64,000 nucleotides of DNA from Petrolisthes cinctipes (Eukaryota > Arthropoda > Malacostraca > Decapoda > Porcellanidae), in assembly GCA_033782935.1 (NCBI GenBank), contig JAWQEG010001234.1, positions 1,434,501 through 1,498,500 of the forward strand, read 5' to 3'. Positions 1 to 14,029 of the stretch are shown in pieces. The position numbers and the translations under genes were made by a program. The first letter of the stretch is position 1, and each line of letters opens with the position of its first letter. The notes beneath the pieces are model-generated. The model worked only from the letters and a program-made list of their open reading frames with translations. It did not search any database and was not told the DNA's origin.

Positions 1-1955
1 TCGGATGTTTCGAGGTTGAATTTGGGATACAAACGGGTGCAGAAGATGCATACACATATTGACTTTGGTCACCTAAAATATCGATTTTCAGCATGTTTTG
101 GGCCTGTATTTTGATAATACTCTAACACGGAGTAGACAAGTACAGATCGCTTCTGGGACCCCAGAACTTCGAATTTTCGTGTGTTTGGAGCCTGAATTTG
201 AGATATAAACGGGTACAGAAGATGCATGCACATATCGACTTTTGGGCACCTAAAAGATCGATTTTCAGTATGTTTTGGGCCTGTATATTGAAAATACTCT
301 AACACAGAGTAGGCATGTACAGAAAGCTTCTGGGACCCCAAAATATAGAATTTTCGGGTGTTTTGAGCCTGAATTTGAGATATCGACTTTGGGCACCAAA
401 AATATCGATTTTTAGCATGTTTTGGGCCTATATTTTGAAAATATTCTAGCACTGAGTAGGCATGTACAGATCGCTTTATGGACCCCAAAAAATCGAATTT
501 TCGGGTGTTTTGAGCCTGAATTTGAGATATAAACCGGTACAGAAGATGCATGCACATATCGACTTTTGGGCACCTAAAATATCGATTTTGAGCATGTTTT
601 GGGTCTGTATCTTGAAAACATTCTAACTAGGAGTAGGCATGTACAGATTGCTTCTAGGACCCAAAAATACCGAATTTTCGGGTGTTTTGAGCCTGAATTT
701 GAGATATAAACGGGTACAGAAAATGCATGCACAAATCGACTTTTGGGCACCTAAAATATCGATTTTGAGCATGTTTTCGATCTGTATCTTGAAAATATTC
801 TAACGAGGTGTAGGCATGTACAGATCGCTTCTAGGACCCAAAAATACCGAATTTTCGGTGTTTTGAGCCTGAATTTGAGATATAAACGTGTACAGAAGAT
901 GCATGCACATATCGACATTGGACACTTAAAATATCGATTTTTTGCATGTTTTGAGTTTTTTTTTTTTAAACATTCTAGCACTGAGTAGGCATGTACTTAT
1001 TGCTTCTGGGACCCAAAAATATCGAATTTTCGGGTGTTTTGAGGTTGAATTTGAGATATAAACGAGTGCAGAAGATGCATACACATATTGACTTTGGGCA
1101 CCTAAAATATCGATTTTCAGCATGTTTTGGGCCTGTATCTTAGTAGGCATGTACAGATCGCTTCTGGGACCCCAAAATATCGAATTTTCGGGTGTTTGGA
1201 GCTTGAATTTGAGATATAAACGGGTACCGAAGATGCATGCACATATCGACTTTGGACACTTAAAATATCGATTTTTAGCATGTTTTGAGCCAATATTTTG
1301 AAAACATTCTAGCACTGAGTAGGCATGTACAGATCGCTTCTGGGACCCAAAAATATCGAATTTTCGGGTGTTTTGAGGTTGAATTTGAGATATAAACGAG
1401 TGCAGAAGATGCATACACATATTGACTTTGGGCACCTAAAATATCGATTTTCAGCATGTTTTGGGCCTGTATTTAAGTATGCATGTACAGATCGCTTCTG
1501 GGACCCCAAAATATCGAATTTTTGGGTGTTTGGAGCCTGAATTTGAGATATAAACGGGTACAGAAGATGCATGCACTTATCGACTTTTTGGCACCTAAAA
1601 TATCAATTTTCTGTATGTTTTGGGCCTGTATTTTGAAAATACTCTAACACGGAGTAGGCATGTACAGATCGCTTCTGGGACCCTAAAATATTGAATTTTC
1701 GGGTGTTTTGGGCCTGAATTTGAGATATCGACTTTTTGCACCTAAAATATCGATTTTTAGCATGTTTTGGGCCTATATTTTGAAAATATTCTAGCACTGA
1801 GTAGACATGTACAGATCGCTTCTGGGACCCAAAAATATCGAATTTTCGGATGTTTTGATCCTGAATTTGAGATATATACGGGTGCACAGGATGCTGCACA
1901 TATCGACTTTTGGGCACCTAAAATATCGATTTGCAGTATGTTTTGGGCCTGTATC
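1..1955 (+). repeat. Older higher-order repeat, copy 1
   Basis: The segment from base 1 to about 845 is repeated 2473 bp downstream. The segment from about 1030 to 1955 is repeated 2298 bp downstream. The 175-bp change in offset means that copy 1 has one extra monomer near 846-1020. The two copies differ at many single positions, so this duplication looks older than those further right. A run of 12 T (956-967) replaces part of the linker in one monomer of the extra section. Confidence 0.75.
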
Positions 1956-2473
1956 TGAGTAGGCATGTACAGTTCGCTTCTGGGACCCCAAAATATCGAA
2001 TTTTCGGCGGTTTTGGGCCTGAATTTGAGATATCGACTTTGGGCACCTAAAATATCGATTTTTAGCATGTTTTGGGCCTATATTTTGAAAATATTATAAC
2101 ACTAAGTAGACATGTACAGACCACTTCCAAGACCCCAAAATATCGAATTTTTAAGGTGTTTTGAGCAGGAACTTGAGATATAAACGAGTACAGAAGATGC
2201 ATGCACATATCAACTTTGGACACTTAAAATATCGATTTTTAGCATGTTTTGAGCCTATATTTTGAAAACATTCTAGCACTGAGTAGGCATGTACAGATTG
2301 CTTCTGGGACCCAAAAATATCAAATTTTCGGGTGTGTTGAACCAGAATTTGAGATATAAACGGGTACACTTAAAATATCGATTTTTAGCATGTTTTGAGC
2401 CTATATTTTGAAAACATTCTAGCACTGAGTAGTCATGTACAGATCGCTTCTAGGACCCAAAAATATCGAATAT

Positions 2474-4253
2474 TCGGGTGTTTTGAGGTAGAATTTGGGA
2501 TATAAACGGGTGCAGAAGATACATACACATATTGACTTTGGTCACCTAAAATATCGATTTTCAGCATGTTTTGGGCCTGTATTTTGAAAATACTCTAACA
2601 CGGAGTAGGCAAGTACAGATCGCTTCTGGGGCCCCAAAATGTCGAATTTTTGTGTGTTGGGAGCCTGAATTTGAGATATAAACGGGTACAGAAGATGCAT
2701 GCACATATCGACTTTTGGGCACCTAAAAGATCGATTTCCAGTATGTTTTGGGCCTGTATATTGAAAATACTCTAACACGGAGTAGGCATGTACAGAAAGC
2801 TTCTGGGACCCCAAAATATCGAATTTTCGGGTGTTTTGAGCCTGAATTTGAGATATCGACTTTGGGCACCAAAAATATCGATTTTTAGCATGTTTTAAGC
2901 CTATATTTTGAAAATATTCTAGCACTGAGTAGGCATGTACAGATCGCTTTATGGACCCCAAAATATCGAATTTTCGGGTGTTTTGAGCCTGAATTTGAGA
3001 TATAAACGGGTACAGAAGATGCATGTACATATCGACTTTTGGGCTCCAAAAATATCGATTTTGAGCATGTTTTGGGTCTGTATACTGAAAACATTCTAAC
3101 TAGGAGTAGGCATGTAGAGATTGCTTCTAGGACCAAAACATACCGAATTTTCGGGTGTTTTGAGCATGAATTTGAGATATAAACGGGTACAGAAGATGCA
3201 TGCACATATCGACTTTTGGGCACCTAAAATATCGATTTTGAGCATGTTTTCGATCTGTATCTTGAAAATATTCTAACGAGGTGTAGGCATGTACAGATCG
3301 CTTCTAGGACCCAAAAATATCGAATTTTCGGGTGTTTTGAGGTTGAATTTGAGATATAAACGAGTGCAGAAGATGCATACACATATTGACTTTGGGCACC
3401 TAAAATATCGATTTTCAGCATGTTTTGGGCCTGTATCTGAGTAGGCATGTACAGATCGCTTCTGGGACCCCAAAATATCGAATTTTCGGGTGTTTGGAGC
3501 CTGAATTAAAGATATAAACGGATACCGAAGATGAATGCACATATCGACTTTAGACACTTAAAATATCGATTTTTAGGATGTTTTGAGCCTATATTTTAAA
3601 AACATTCTAGCGATGAGTAGGCATGTACAGATCGCTTTTGGGACCCAAAAATATCGAATTTTCGGGTGTTTTGAAGTTGAATTTGAGATATAAACGAGAG
3701 CAGAAGATGCATGCACATATTGACTTTGGGCACCTAAAATATCGATTTTCAGCATGTTTTGGGCCTGTATTTAAGTATGCATGTACAGATCGCTTCTGGG
3801 ACCCCAAAATATCGAATTTTCGGGTGTTTGGAGCCTGAATTTGAGATATAAACGGGTACAGAAGATGCATGCACTTATCGACTTTTTGGCACCTAAAATA
3901 TCAATTTTCTGTATGTTTTGGGCCTGTATTTTGAAAATACTCTAACATGGAGTAGGCATGTACAGATCGCTTCTGGGACCCTAAAATATTGAATTTTCGG
4001 GTGTTTTGGGCCTGAATTTGAGATATCGACTTTTTGCACCTAAAATATCGATTTTTAGCATGTTTTGGGCCTATATTTTGAAAATATTCTAGCACTGAGT
4101 AGACATGTACAGATCGCTTCTGGGACCCCAAAATATCGAATTTTCGGGTGTTTTGAGCCTGAATTTGAGATATATACGGGTGCACAAGATGCTGCACATA
4201 TCGACTTTTGGGCACCTAAAATATCGATTTGCAGTATGTTTTGGGCCTGTACT
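2474..4253 (+). repeat. Older higher-order repeat, copy 2
   Basis: This is the downstream partner of 1-1955. Matching landmarks include the unusual linker acgaggtgtaggc (near 810 and 3283) and the rare variant gggtgcacaagatgctgcac (near 4180), whose partner near 1880 differs by one base. It diverges from copy 1 after about 4253, where copy 1 has the shortened tgtatctgag linker and copy 2 a full-length one. Confidence 0.7.
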
Positions 4254-5595
4254 TTGAAAATAATCTAACACGGAGTAGGCAAGTACGGATCGCTTCTGGG
4301 ACCCCAAAATGTCGAATTTTTGTGTGTTGGGAGCCTGAATTTGAGATATAAACGGGTACAGAAGATGCATGCACATATCGACTTTTGGGCACCTAAAATA
4401 TCGATTTTGAGCATGTTTTCGGTCCGTATCTTGAAAATATTCTAACTAGGAATAGGCATGTACAGATCGATTCTAGGACCCAAAAATACCGAGTTTTCGG
4501 TGTTTTCATCCTGAATTTGAGATATAAACTGGTTCATAAAGATGCATGCACATATCGACTTTGGACACTTAAAATATCGATTTTTAGCATGTTTTGAGCC
4601 TATATTTTGAAAATATTCTAGCACTGAGAAGGCATGTACAGTTTGCTTCTGGGACCCAAAAATATCGATTTTTCGGGTGTTTTGAGGTTGAATTTGAGAT
4701 ATAAACGAGTTCAGAAAATACATACACATATTGACTTTGGGCACCTAAAATATCGATTTTCAGCATGTTTTGGGCCTGTATCTGAGTAGGCATGTACAGA
4801 TCGCTTCTGGTACCCCAAAATATCGAATTTTCGTGTGTTTGGAGCCTGAATTTGAGATATAAACGGGAACAGAAGATGCATGCACAAATCGACTTTTGGG
4901 CAACTAAAATATTGATTTTCAGTATGTTTTGGGCCTGTATTTTCAAAATACTCTAGCACGGAGTAGGCATGTACAGATCGCTTCTGGGAACCCAAAATAT
5001 CGAATTTTCGGGTGTTTTGGGCCTGAATTTGAGATATCGACTTTGGTCACCTAAAACATCGATTTTTAGCATGTTTTGGGCCTATATTTTGAAAATATTC
5101 TAGCACTGAGTAGGCATGTACAGATCGCTTCTGGGACCCCAAAATATCGATATTTCGGGTGTTTTGAGCCTGAATTTGAGATATAAACAGGTACTGAAGA
5201 TGCATGCACATATCGACTTTTGGGCACCTAAAATATCGATTTTGTGCATGTTTTTGTTCTGAATCTTGAAAACATTCTAACTAGGAGTAGGCATGTACAG
5301 ATCGTTTCTAGGAGCCAAAAATACCTAATTTTCGGGTGTTTTGAGCCTGAATTTGAGATATAAACGGGTACAGAAGGTGTATACACATATTGACTTTGGG
5401 CACCTAAAATATCGATTTTCAACATGTTTTGGGCCTGTATTTGAGTACGCATGTACAGATCGCTTCTGGGACTCCAAAATATCGAATTTTCGGATGATTT
5501 GGGCCTGAATTTGAGATATCAACTTTGGGCACCTAAAATATCGATTTTTAGCATGTTTTGGGCCTATATTTTGAAAATACTCTAACACTGAGTAG
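4254..5595 (+). repeat. Unphased satellite monomers
   Basis: This stretch holds ordinary monomers of 176-177, 158 and 147 bp between the older HOR pair and the 1013-bp tandem pair. I did not find a clean tandem period inside it. No other feature is visible. Confidence 0.8.
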
Positions 5596-6608
5596 GCATG
5601 TACAGATCGCTTTATGGACCCCAAAATATCGAAATTTCGGGTGTTTTGAGCCTGAATTTGAGATATAAACGGGTACAGAAGATGCATGTACATATCGACT
5701 TTTGGGCTCCAAAAATATCGATTTTGAGCATGTTTTGGGTCTGTATACTGAAAATATTCTAACTAGGAGTAGGCATGTACAGATTGCTTCTAGGACTCAA
5801 AAACAACGAATTTTCGGGTGTTTTGAGCCTGAATTTGAGATATAAACGGGTACAGAAGATGCATGCACATATCGACTTTTGGGCACCTAAAATATCGATT
5901 TTTAAGCATGTTTTCGGTCTGTATCTTGAAAATATTCTAACTAGGAGTAGGCATGTACAGATCGCTTCTAAGACCCAAAAACACCGAATTTTCGGGAGTT
6001 TTGAGCCTGAATTTGAGATATAAACGGGTACAGAAGATGCATGCACACATCAACTTTGGACACTTAAAATATCGATTTATAGCATGTTTTTAGCCAATAT
6101 TTTGAAAACATTCTAACTAGGAGTAGGCATGTACAGATTGCTTCTGGGACCCAAAAATATCGAATTTTCGGGTGTTTTGAGGTTGAATTTGAGATATAAA
6201 CGAGTGCAGAAGATGCATACACATATTGACTTTGGGCACCTAAAATATCGATTTTCAGCATGTTTTGGGCCTGTATTTGAGTAGGCATGTACAGATCGCT
6301 TCTGGGACCCCAAAATATCGAATTTTCGGGTGTTTGGAGCCTGAATTTGAGATATAAACGGGTACAGAAGATGCATGCACATATAGACTTTTGGGCACCT
6401 AAAATATCGATTTTCTGTATGTTTTTGGCCTGTTTTTTGAAAATACTCTAACACGGAGTAGGCATGTACAGATCGCTTCTGGGACCCCAAAATATCGAAT
6501 TTTCGGGTGTTTTGGGCCTAAATTTGAGATATCAACTTTGGTCACCTAAAATATCGATTTTTAGCATGTTTTGGGCCTATATTTTGAAAATATTCTAGCA
6601 CTGAGTAG
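5596..6608 (+). repeat. 1013-bp six-monomer HOR, copy 1
   Basis: Measured from gcatgtac to gcatgtac, the monomers are 177, 178, 176, 158, 177 and 147 bp, total 1013. The six-monomer order is the five-monomer cycle plus one extra full-length monomer. Shared oddities with copy 2 include ggactcaaaaacaacgaatt (5795 and 6808) and the 178-bp monomer with tttttaagcatg. Confidence 0.88.
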
Positions 6609-7621
6609 GCATGTACAGATCGCTTTATGGACCCCAAAATATCGAATTTTCGGGTGTTTTGAGCCTGAATTTGAGATATAAACGGGTACAGAAGATGCAT
6701 GTACATATCGACTTTTGGGCTCCAAAAATATCGATTTTGAGCATGTTTTGGGTCTGTATACTGAAAATATTCTAACTAGGAGTAGGCATGTACAGATTGC
6801 TTCTAGGACTCAAAAACAACGAATTTTCGGGTGTTTTGAGCCTGAATTTGAGATATAAACGGGTACAGAAGATGCATGCACATATCGACTTTTGGGCACC
6901 TAAAATATCGATTTTTAAGCATGTTTTCGGTCTGTATCTTGAAAATATTTTAACTAGGAGTAGGCATGTACAGATCGCTTCTAAGACCCAAAAACACCGA
7001 ATTTTCGGGTGTTTTGAGCCTGAATTTGAGATATAAACGGGTACAGAAGATGCATGCACACATCAACTTTGGACACTTAAAATATCGATTTATAGCATGT
7101 TTTTAGCCAATATTTTGAAAACATTCTATCACTGAGTAGGCATGTACAGATCGCTTCTGGGACCCAAAAATATCGAATTTTCGGGTTTTTTTGAGGTTGA
7201 ATTTGAGATATCAACGAGTGCAGAAGATGCATACACATATTGACTTTGGGCACCTAAAATATAGATTTTCATCATGTTTTGGGCCTGTATTTGAGTAGGC
7301 ATGTACAGATTGCTTCTGGGACCCCAAAATATAGAATTTTCGGGTGTTTGGAGCCTGAATTTGAGATATAAACGGGTACAGAAGATGCATGCACATATCG
7401 ACTTTTTGGCAATTAAAATATCGATTTTCTGTATGTTTTGGGCCTGTATTTTGAAAATACTCTAACACGGAGTAGGCATGTACAGATCGCTTCTGGGACC
7501 CCAAAATATCGAATTTTCGGGTGTTTTGGGCCTGAATTTGAGATATCAACTTTGGGCACCTAAAATATCGATTTTTAGCATGTTTTGGGCCTATATTTTG
7601 AAAATATTCTAGCACTGTTTA
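6609..7621 (+). repeat. 1013-bp six-monomer HOR, copy 2
   Basis: This direct tandem partner of 5596-6608 has monomers of 177, 178, 176, 159, 177 and 146 bp, again totalling 1013. Identity is high but not perfect: a few substitutions and compensating 1-bp indels are visible, for example near 7187-7300. Confidence 0.88.
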
Positions 7622-9319
7622 GGCATGTACAGATCGCTTCAGAGACCCAAAAATATCGAATTTTCGGGTGTTTTGAGCCTGAATTTGAGATATAAACAGG
7701 TACTGAAGATGCATGCACATATCAACTTTTGGGCACCTAAAATATCGATTTTAAGCATGTTTTGGGTCTGTATACTGAAAACATTCTAACTAGGAGTAGG
7801 CATGTACAGATTGCTTCTAGGACACAAAAATACCGAATTTTCGGGTGTTTTGAGCCTGAATTTGAGATATAAACGGGTAAAGAAGATGCATGCACATATC
7901 GACTTTTGGGCACCTAAAATATCGATTTTGAGCATGTTTTCGGTCTGTATCTTGAAAATATTCTAACTAGGAGTAGGCATGTACAGATCGCTTCTAGGAC
8001 CCAAAAATACCGAATTTTCGTGTGTTTTGAGCCTGAATTTGAGATATAAACGGGTACAGAAGATGCATGCATATTTCCACTTTGGAACCTTAAAATATCG
8101 ATTTTTAGCATTTTTTGAGCCTATATTTTGAAAACATTCTAGCACTGACTAGGCATGTACAGATCGCTTCTGGGACCCAAAAATATCGAATTTTCGGGTG
8201 TTTTGAAGTTGAAATTGAGATATAAACGAGTGCAGAAGATACATACACATATTGACTTTGGGCACCTAAAATATCGATTTTCAGCATGTTTTGGGCCTGT
8301 ATCTGAGTAGGCATGTACAGATCGCTTCTGGGACCCCAAAATATCGAATTTTCGTGTGTTTGGAGCCTGAATTTGATATATAAACGGGTACAGAAGATGC
8401 ATGCACATATCGACTTTGGGCACCTAAAATATCGATTTTGAGCATGTTTTGGGCGTATATTTTGAAAAAATTCTAGCACTAAGTAGGCATGTACAGATCA
8501 CTTCTGGGACCCCAAAATATCGAATTTTCCGGTTTGTTGAGCCTGAATTTAAGATATAAACGGGTACACTTAAAATATCAATTTTTAGCATGTTTTGAGC
8601 CTATATTTTGAAAACATTCTAGCACTGAGTAGGCATGTACTGATCGCTTCTGGGACCCAAAAATATCGAATATTCGGGTGTTTATAGGTTGAATTTGGGA
8701 TATAAACGGGTGCAGAAGATGCATACACATATTGACTTTGGTCACCTAAAATATCGATTTTCAGCATGTTTTGGGCCTGTATTTGAGTAGGCATGTACAG
8801 ATCGCTACTGGGACCCCAAAATATCGAATTTTCGGGTGTTTGGAGCCTGAATTTGAGATATAATCGGGTACAGAAGATGCATGCACATATCGACTTTTGG
8901 TCACCTAAAATATCTACTTTGAGCATGTTTTTGGTCTGAATCTTGAAAACATTCTAACTAGGAGTAGGCATGTACAGATCGTTTCTAGGACCCAAAAATA
9001 CCGAATTTCGGGTGTTTTGGGCCTGAATTTGATATATAAACGGGTACAGAAGATGCATGCACATATCGACTTTGGGCACCTAAAATATCGATTTTTAGCA
9101 TGTTTTGGGCCTATATTTTGAAAATACTCTAAAACGGAGTACGGAAGTACAGATCACTTCTGGGACCCCAAAATATCGAATTTTCGTGTGTTTGGAGCCT
9201 GAATTTGAGATATAAACGGGTAAAGAGGATGCATGCACATATCGACTTTTGGGCACCTAAAAGATCGATTTTCAGTATGTTTTGAGCCTGTATATTGAAA
9301 ATACTCTAACTAGGAGTAG
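7622..9319 (+). repeat. Unphased satellite monomers
   Basis: These are mixed monomer types with no clean tandem period that I could establish by eye. The stretch includes a 146-bp-class monomer near 8568, in which gggtac is joined directly to acttaaaatatc. No gene or non-satellite sequence is seen. Confidence 0.8.
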
Positions 9320-9743
9320 GCATGTACAGATCGCTTCTGGGACCCAAAAATATCGAATATTCGGGTGTTTTGAGGTAGAATTTGGGATACAAACGGGTGC
9401 AGAAGATGCATACACATATTGACTTTGGTCACCTAAAATATCGATTTTCAGCATGTTTTGGGCTTGTATTTTGAAAATAGTCTAACACGGAGTAGGCAAG
9501 TACAGATCGCTTCTGGGACCCCAAAATTTCGAATTTTCGTGAATTTGGAGCCTGAATTTGAGATATAAACGGGTACAGAAGATGCATGCACATATTGACT
9601 TTGGGCACCTAAAAGATCGATTTTCAGTAAGTTTTGGCCCTGTATATTGAAAATACTCTAACACGGAGAAGGCATGTACAAATCGCTTCTAGGACCCAAA
9701 AATACCGAATTTTCGGGTGTTTTGAGCCTGAATTTGAGATATA

Positions 9744-10078
9744 AACGGGTACAGAAGATGCATGCACATAACGACTTTTGGGCACCTAAAGGATCGATTT
9801 TCAGTATGTTTTGAGCCTGTATATTGAAAATACTCTAACACGGAGTAAGCATGTACAGATCGTTTCTAGGACCCAAAAATACCGAATTTTCGGGTGTTTT
9901 GAGCCTGAATTTGAGATATAAATGAGTGCAGAAGTTGCATACACATTTTGACTTTGGGCACCTAAAATATCGATTTTCAGCATGTTTTGGGCCTGTATCT
10001 GAATAGGCATGTACAGATCGCTTCTGGGACCCCAAAATATCGAATTTTCGGGTGTTTGGAGCCTGAATTTAAGATATA
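9744..10078 (+). repeat. 335-bp dimer duplication, copy 1
   Basis: This two-monomer unit (158 + 177 bp between landmarks) is repeated immediately downstream. Its tags are cataacgacttttgggcacc, gtaagcatgtacag and gcagaagttgcatacac, all rare elsewhere. In the related block at 22.1-22.4 kb only one copy exists. Confidence 0.9.
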
Positions 10079-10413
10079 AACGGGTACAGAAGATGCATGC
10101 ACATAACGACTTTTGGGCACCTAAAGGATCGATTTTCAGTATGTTTTGAGCCTGTATATTGAAAATACTCTAACACGGAGTAAGCATGTACAGATCGTTT
10201 CTAGGACCCAAAAATACCGAATTTTCGGGTGTTTTGAGCCTGAATTTGAGATATAAATGAGTGCAGAAGTTGCATACACATTTTGACTTTGGGCACCTAA
10301 AATATCGATTTTCAGCATGTTTTGGGCCTGTATCTGAATAGGCATGTACAGATCGCTTCTGGGACCCCAAAATATCGAATTTTCGGGTGTTTGGAGCCTG
10401 AATTTAAGATATA
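10079..10413 (+). repeat. 335-bp dimer duplication, copy 2
   Basis: This direct repeat of 9744-10078 has the same rare tags. It appears essentially identical over its length, which suggests a very recent tandem duplication by unequal exchange near aaacgggtacagaag. Confidence 0.9.
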
Positions 10414-13400
10414 AACGGGTACAGAAGATGCATGCACATATCGACTTTTTGGCACCTAAAATATCGATTTTCTGTATGTTTTGGGCCTGTATATTGAAAA
10501 TACTCTAACACGGAGTAGGCATGTACAGTTCGCTTCTGGGACCCCAAAATATCGAATTTTCGGGTGTTTTGGGTCTGAATTTGAGATATCGACTTTTGGC
10601 ACCTAAAATATAGATTTTTAGCATGTTTTGGGCCTATTTTTTGAAAATATTCTAGCACTGAGTAGGCATGTACAGATCGATTCAGGGACCCCAAAATATC
10701 GAATTTTCGGGTGTTTTGAGCCTGAATTTGAGATATAAACGGGTACAGAAGATGCATGTACATATCGACTTTTGGGCACCAAAAATATCGATTTTAAGCA
10801 TGATTTGGGTCTGTATACTGAAAACATTCTAACTAGGACTAGGCATGTACAGATTGCATCTAGGACCCAAAAATACCGAATTTTTGGGTGTTTTAAGCCT
10901 GAATTTGAGATATAAACGGGTACAAAAGATGCATGCACATATCGACTTTTGGGAACCTAAAATATCGATTTTGAGCATGTTTTGAGCCAATATTTTGAAA
11001 ACATTCTAGCACTGAGTAGGCATGTACAGATTGCTTTAGGGACCCAAAAATATCGAATTTTAATGTGTTTTGAGGTTGAATTTGAGATATAAACACGTGC
11101 AGAAGATGAATACACATATTGACTTTGGGCACCTAAAATATCGATTTTCACCATGTTTTAGGCCTGTATCTGAGTAGGCTGGTACAGATCGTTTCTGGGA
11201 CCCCAAAATATCAAATTTTCGGGTGCTTGCAACTTGAATTTGAGATATAAACGGGTAACGAAGATGCATACACATTTTGACTTTGGGCACCTAAAATTTC
11301 GATTTTCAGCATGTTTTGGGCTTGTATTTAAATAGGCATGTACAGATCGCTTCTGGGACCCCAAAATATCGAATTTTCAGGTGTTTGGAGCCTAAATTTA
11401 AGATATAATCGGGTACAGAAGATGCATGCACATATCGACTTTTTGGCACGTAAAATATCGATTTTCTGTATGTTTTCGGTATGTATTTTGAAAATACTCT
11501 AACACGGAGTAGGCATGTACAAATCGCTTTTGGGACCCCAAAATATCGAATTTTTGGGTGTTTTGGGCCTGAATTAGAGCAATCGACTTTGGGCACCTAA
11601 AATATCTGTTTTAGCATGTTTTGGGCCTATATTTTGAAAATATTCTAGCACTGAGTAGGCATGAACAGATCGCTTCTGGGACCCAAAAAAAACGAATTTT
11701 CGGGTGTTTCGAGCCTGAATTTGAGATATAAAACGGGTACAGAAGATACATGCACATATCGACTTTGGACACTTAAAATATCGATTTTTAGCATATTTTG
11801 AGCCTGTATTTCGAAAATACTCTAACACGGAGTAGGCATGTACAGTTCGCTTCTGGGACCCCAAAATATCGAATTTTCGGGTGTTTTTGGCCTGAATTTG
11901 CGATATCGACTTTGGGCACCTAAAATATCGATTTTTAGCATGTTTTGGGCCTATATTTTGAAAATATTCTAGCACTAAGTAGGCATGTACAGATCACTTC
12001 TGGGATCCCAAAATATCGAATTTTCGGGTGTTTTGAGCCTGAATTTGATATATAAACGGGTACAGAAGATGCATGCACATATCGACTTTGGACACTTAAA
12101 ATATTGATTTTTAGCATGTTTTGAGCCTATATTTTGAAAACATTCTAGCACTGAGTAGGCATGTACAGATCGCTTCTGGGACCCAAAAATATCGAATTTT
12201 CAGGTGTTTTGAGGTTGAATTTGGAATATAAACGGGTACAGAAGATGCATCCACATATCGAATTTTGGGGATCTAAAAGATCGATTTTCAGTATATTTGG
12301 CCTGTATATTGAAAATACTCTAACACGGAGTAGGCATGTACAGATCGCTTCTGGGACCCAAAAATATCGAATTTTCGGGTGTTTTGGGGCTGAATTTGAG
12401 ATATCGACTTTGGGCACCTAAAATATCGATTTTTAGCATGTTTTGGGCCTATATTTTGAAAATATTCTATCAATGAGTAGGCATGTACAGATCGCTTCTG
12501 GGACACCAAAATACCGAATTTTCGGGTGTTTAGAGCCTGAATTGGAGATATAAACGGGTACAGAAGATGCATGCACATATCGACTTTTGGGCACCTAAAC
12601 GATCGATTTTCAATATGTTTTGGGCCTGGATTTTGAAAATACTCTAACACGAAGTAGGCATGTACAGTTCGCTTCTGGGGCCCCAAAATATCGAATTTTC
12701 GGCAGTTTTGGGCCAGAATTTGAGATATCGACTTTGGGCACCTAAAATCTCGATTTTTAGCATACTCTGGGCCTATATTTTGAAAATATTCTAGCACTAA
12801 GTAGGCATGTACAGATAGATCACTTCTGGGACCCCAAAAAAAATATCGAATTTTTCGGGTGTTTTGAGCCTGAATTTGAGATATAAACGGGTACAAAAGA
12901 TGCATGCACATATCGACTTTTGGGCACCTAAAATATCAATTTTGAGCATGTTTTGGGTCTGTATCTTAAAAAACATTCTAACTAGGAGTAGGCATGTACA
13001 GATCGCTTCTGGGACCCAAAAATACCGAATTTTCGGGTGTTTTGAGCCTGAATTTGAGATATAAACGGGTACAGAAAATGCATGCACATATCGACTTTGG
13101 ACACTTAAAATATCGATTTCTAGCGTGTTTTGAGCCTATATTTTGAAAACATTCTAGCACTGAGTAGGCATGTACAGATCGCTTCTGGGACCCAAAAATA
13201 TCGAATTTCCGGGTGTTTTGAGGTTGAATTTGAGATATAAACGTGAGCATAAGATGCATACACATATTAACTTTGGGCACCTAAAATATCGATTTTCAGC
13301 CTGTTTTGGGCCTGTATCTGAGTAGGCATGTACAGATCGCTTCTGGGACCCCAAAATATCGATTTTTCAGGTGTTTGGAGCCTGAATTTGAGATATAAAC

Positions 13401-14029
13401 GGGTACAGAAGATGCATGCACATATCGACTTTTGGGCACATAAAATATCGATTTTCTGTATGTTTTCGGCCTGTATTTTGAAAATACTCAAACACTAAGT
13501 AAGCATGTACAGATCGCTTTTAGGACCCCAAAATGTCGAATTTTTGGGTGTTTTGGGCCTGAATTTGAGATATCGACTTTGGGCACCTAAAATATCGATT
13601 TTTAGCATGTTTTCGGCCTATATTTTGAAAATATTCTAGCACTAAGTAGGCATATACAGATCACTTCTGGGACCCCAAAATATCGAATTCTTGGGTGTTT
13701 TGAGAATGAATTTGAGATATAAACGGGTACAGAACATGCATGCACATATCGACTTTGGACACTTAAAATATCGATTTTTAGCATGTTTTGAGCCTATATT
13801 TTGAAAACATTCTAGCACTGCGTAGGCATGTACAGATTGCTTCTGGGACCCCAAAATATCGAATTTTCGGGTGTTTTAAGGTTGAATTTGGGATATAAAC
13901 GTGTGCAGAAGATGCATACACATATTGACTTTGGTCACCTAAAAAATCTCTTTTCAGCATGTTTTGGGCCTGTATTTTGAAAATACTCTAACACGGAGTA
14001 GGCAAGTACAAATCGCTTCTGGGACCCCA

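Noticed and set aside
12660..12700. ggggcccc palindrome as a special site (also near 14523, 16003, 23731, 25570, 33266)
   Set aside because: It is a one-base variant of gggacccc carried by one monomer lineage and copied along with the HOR; nothing else supports a function.
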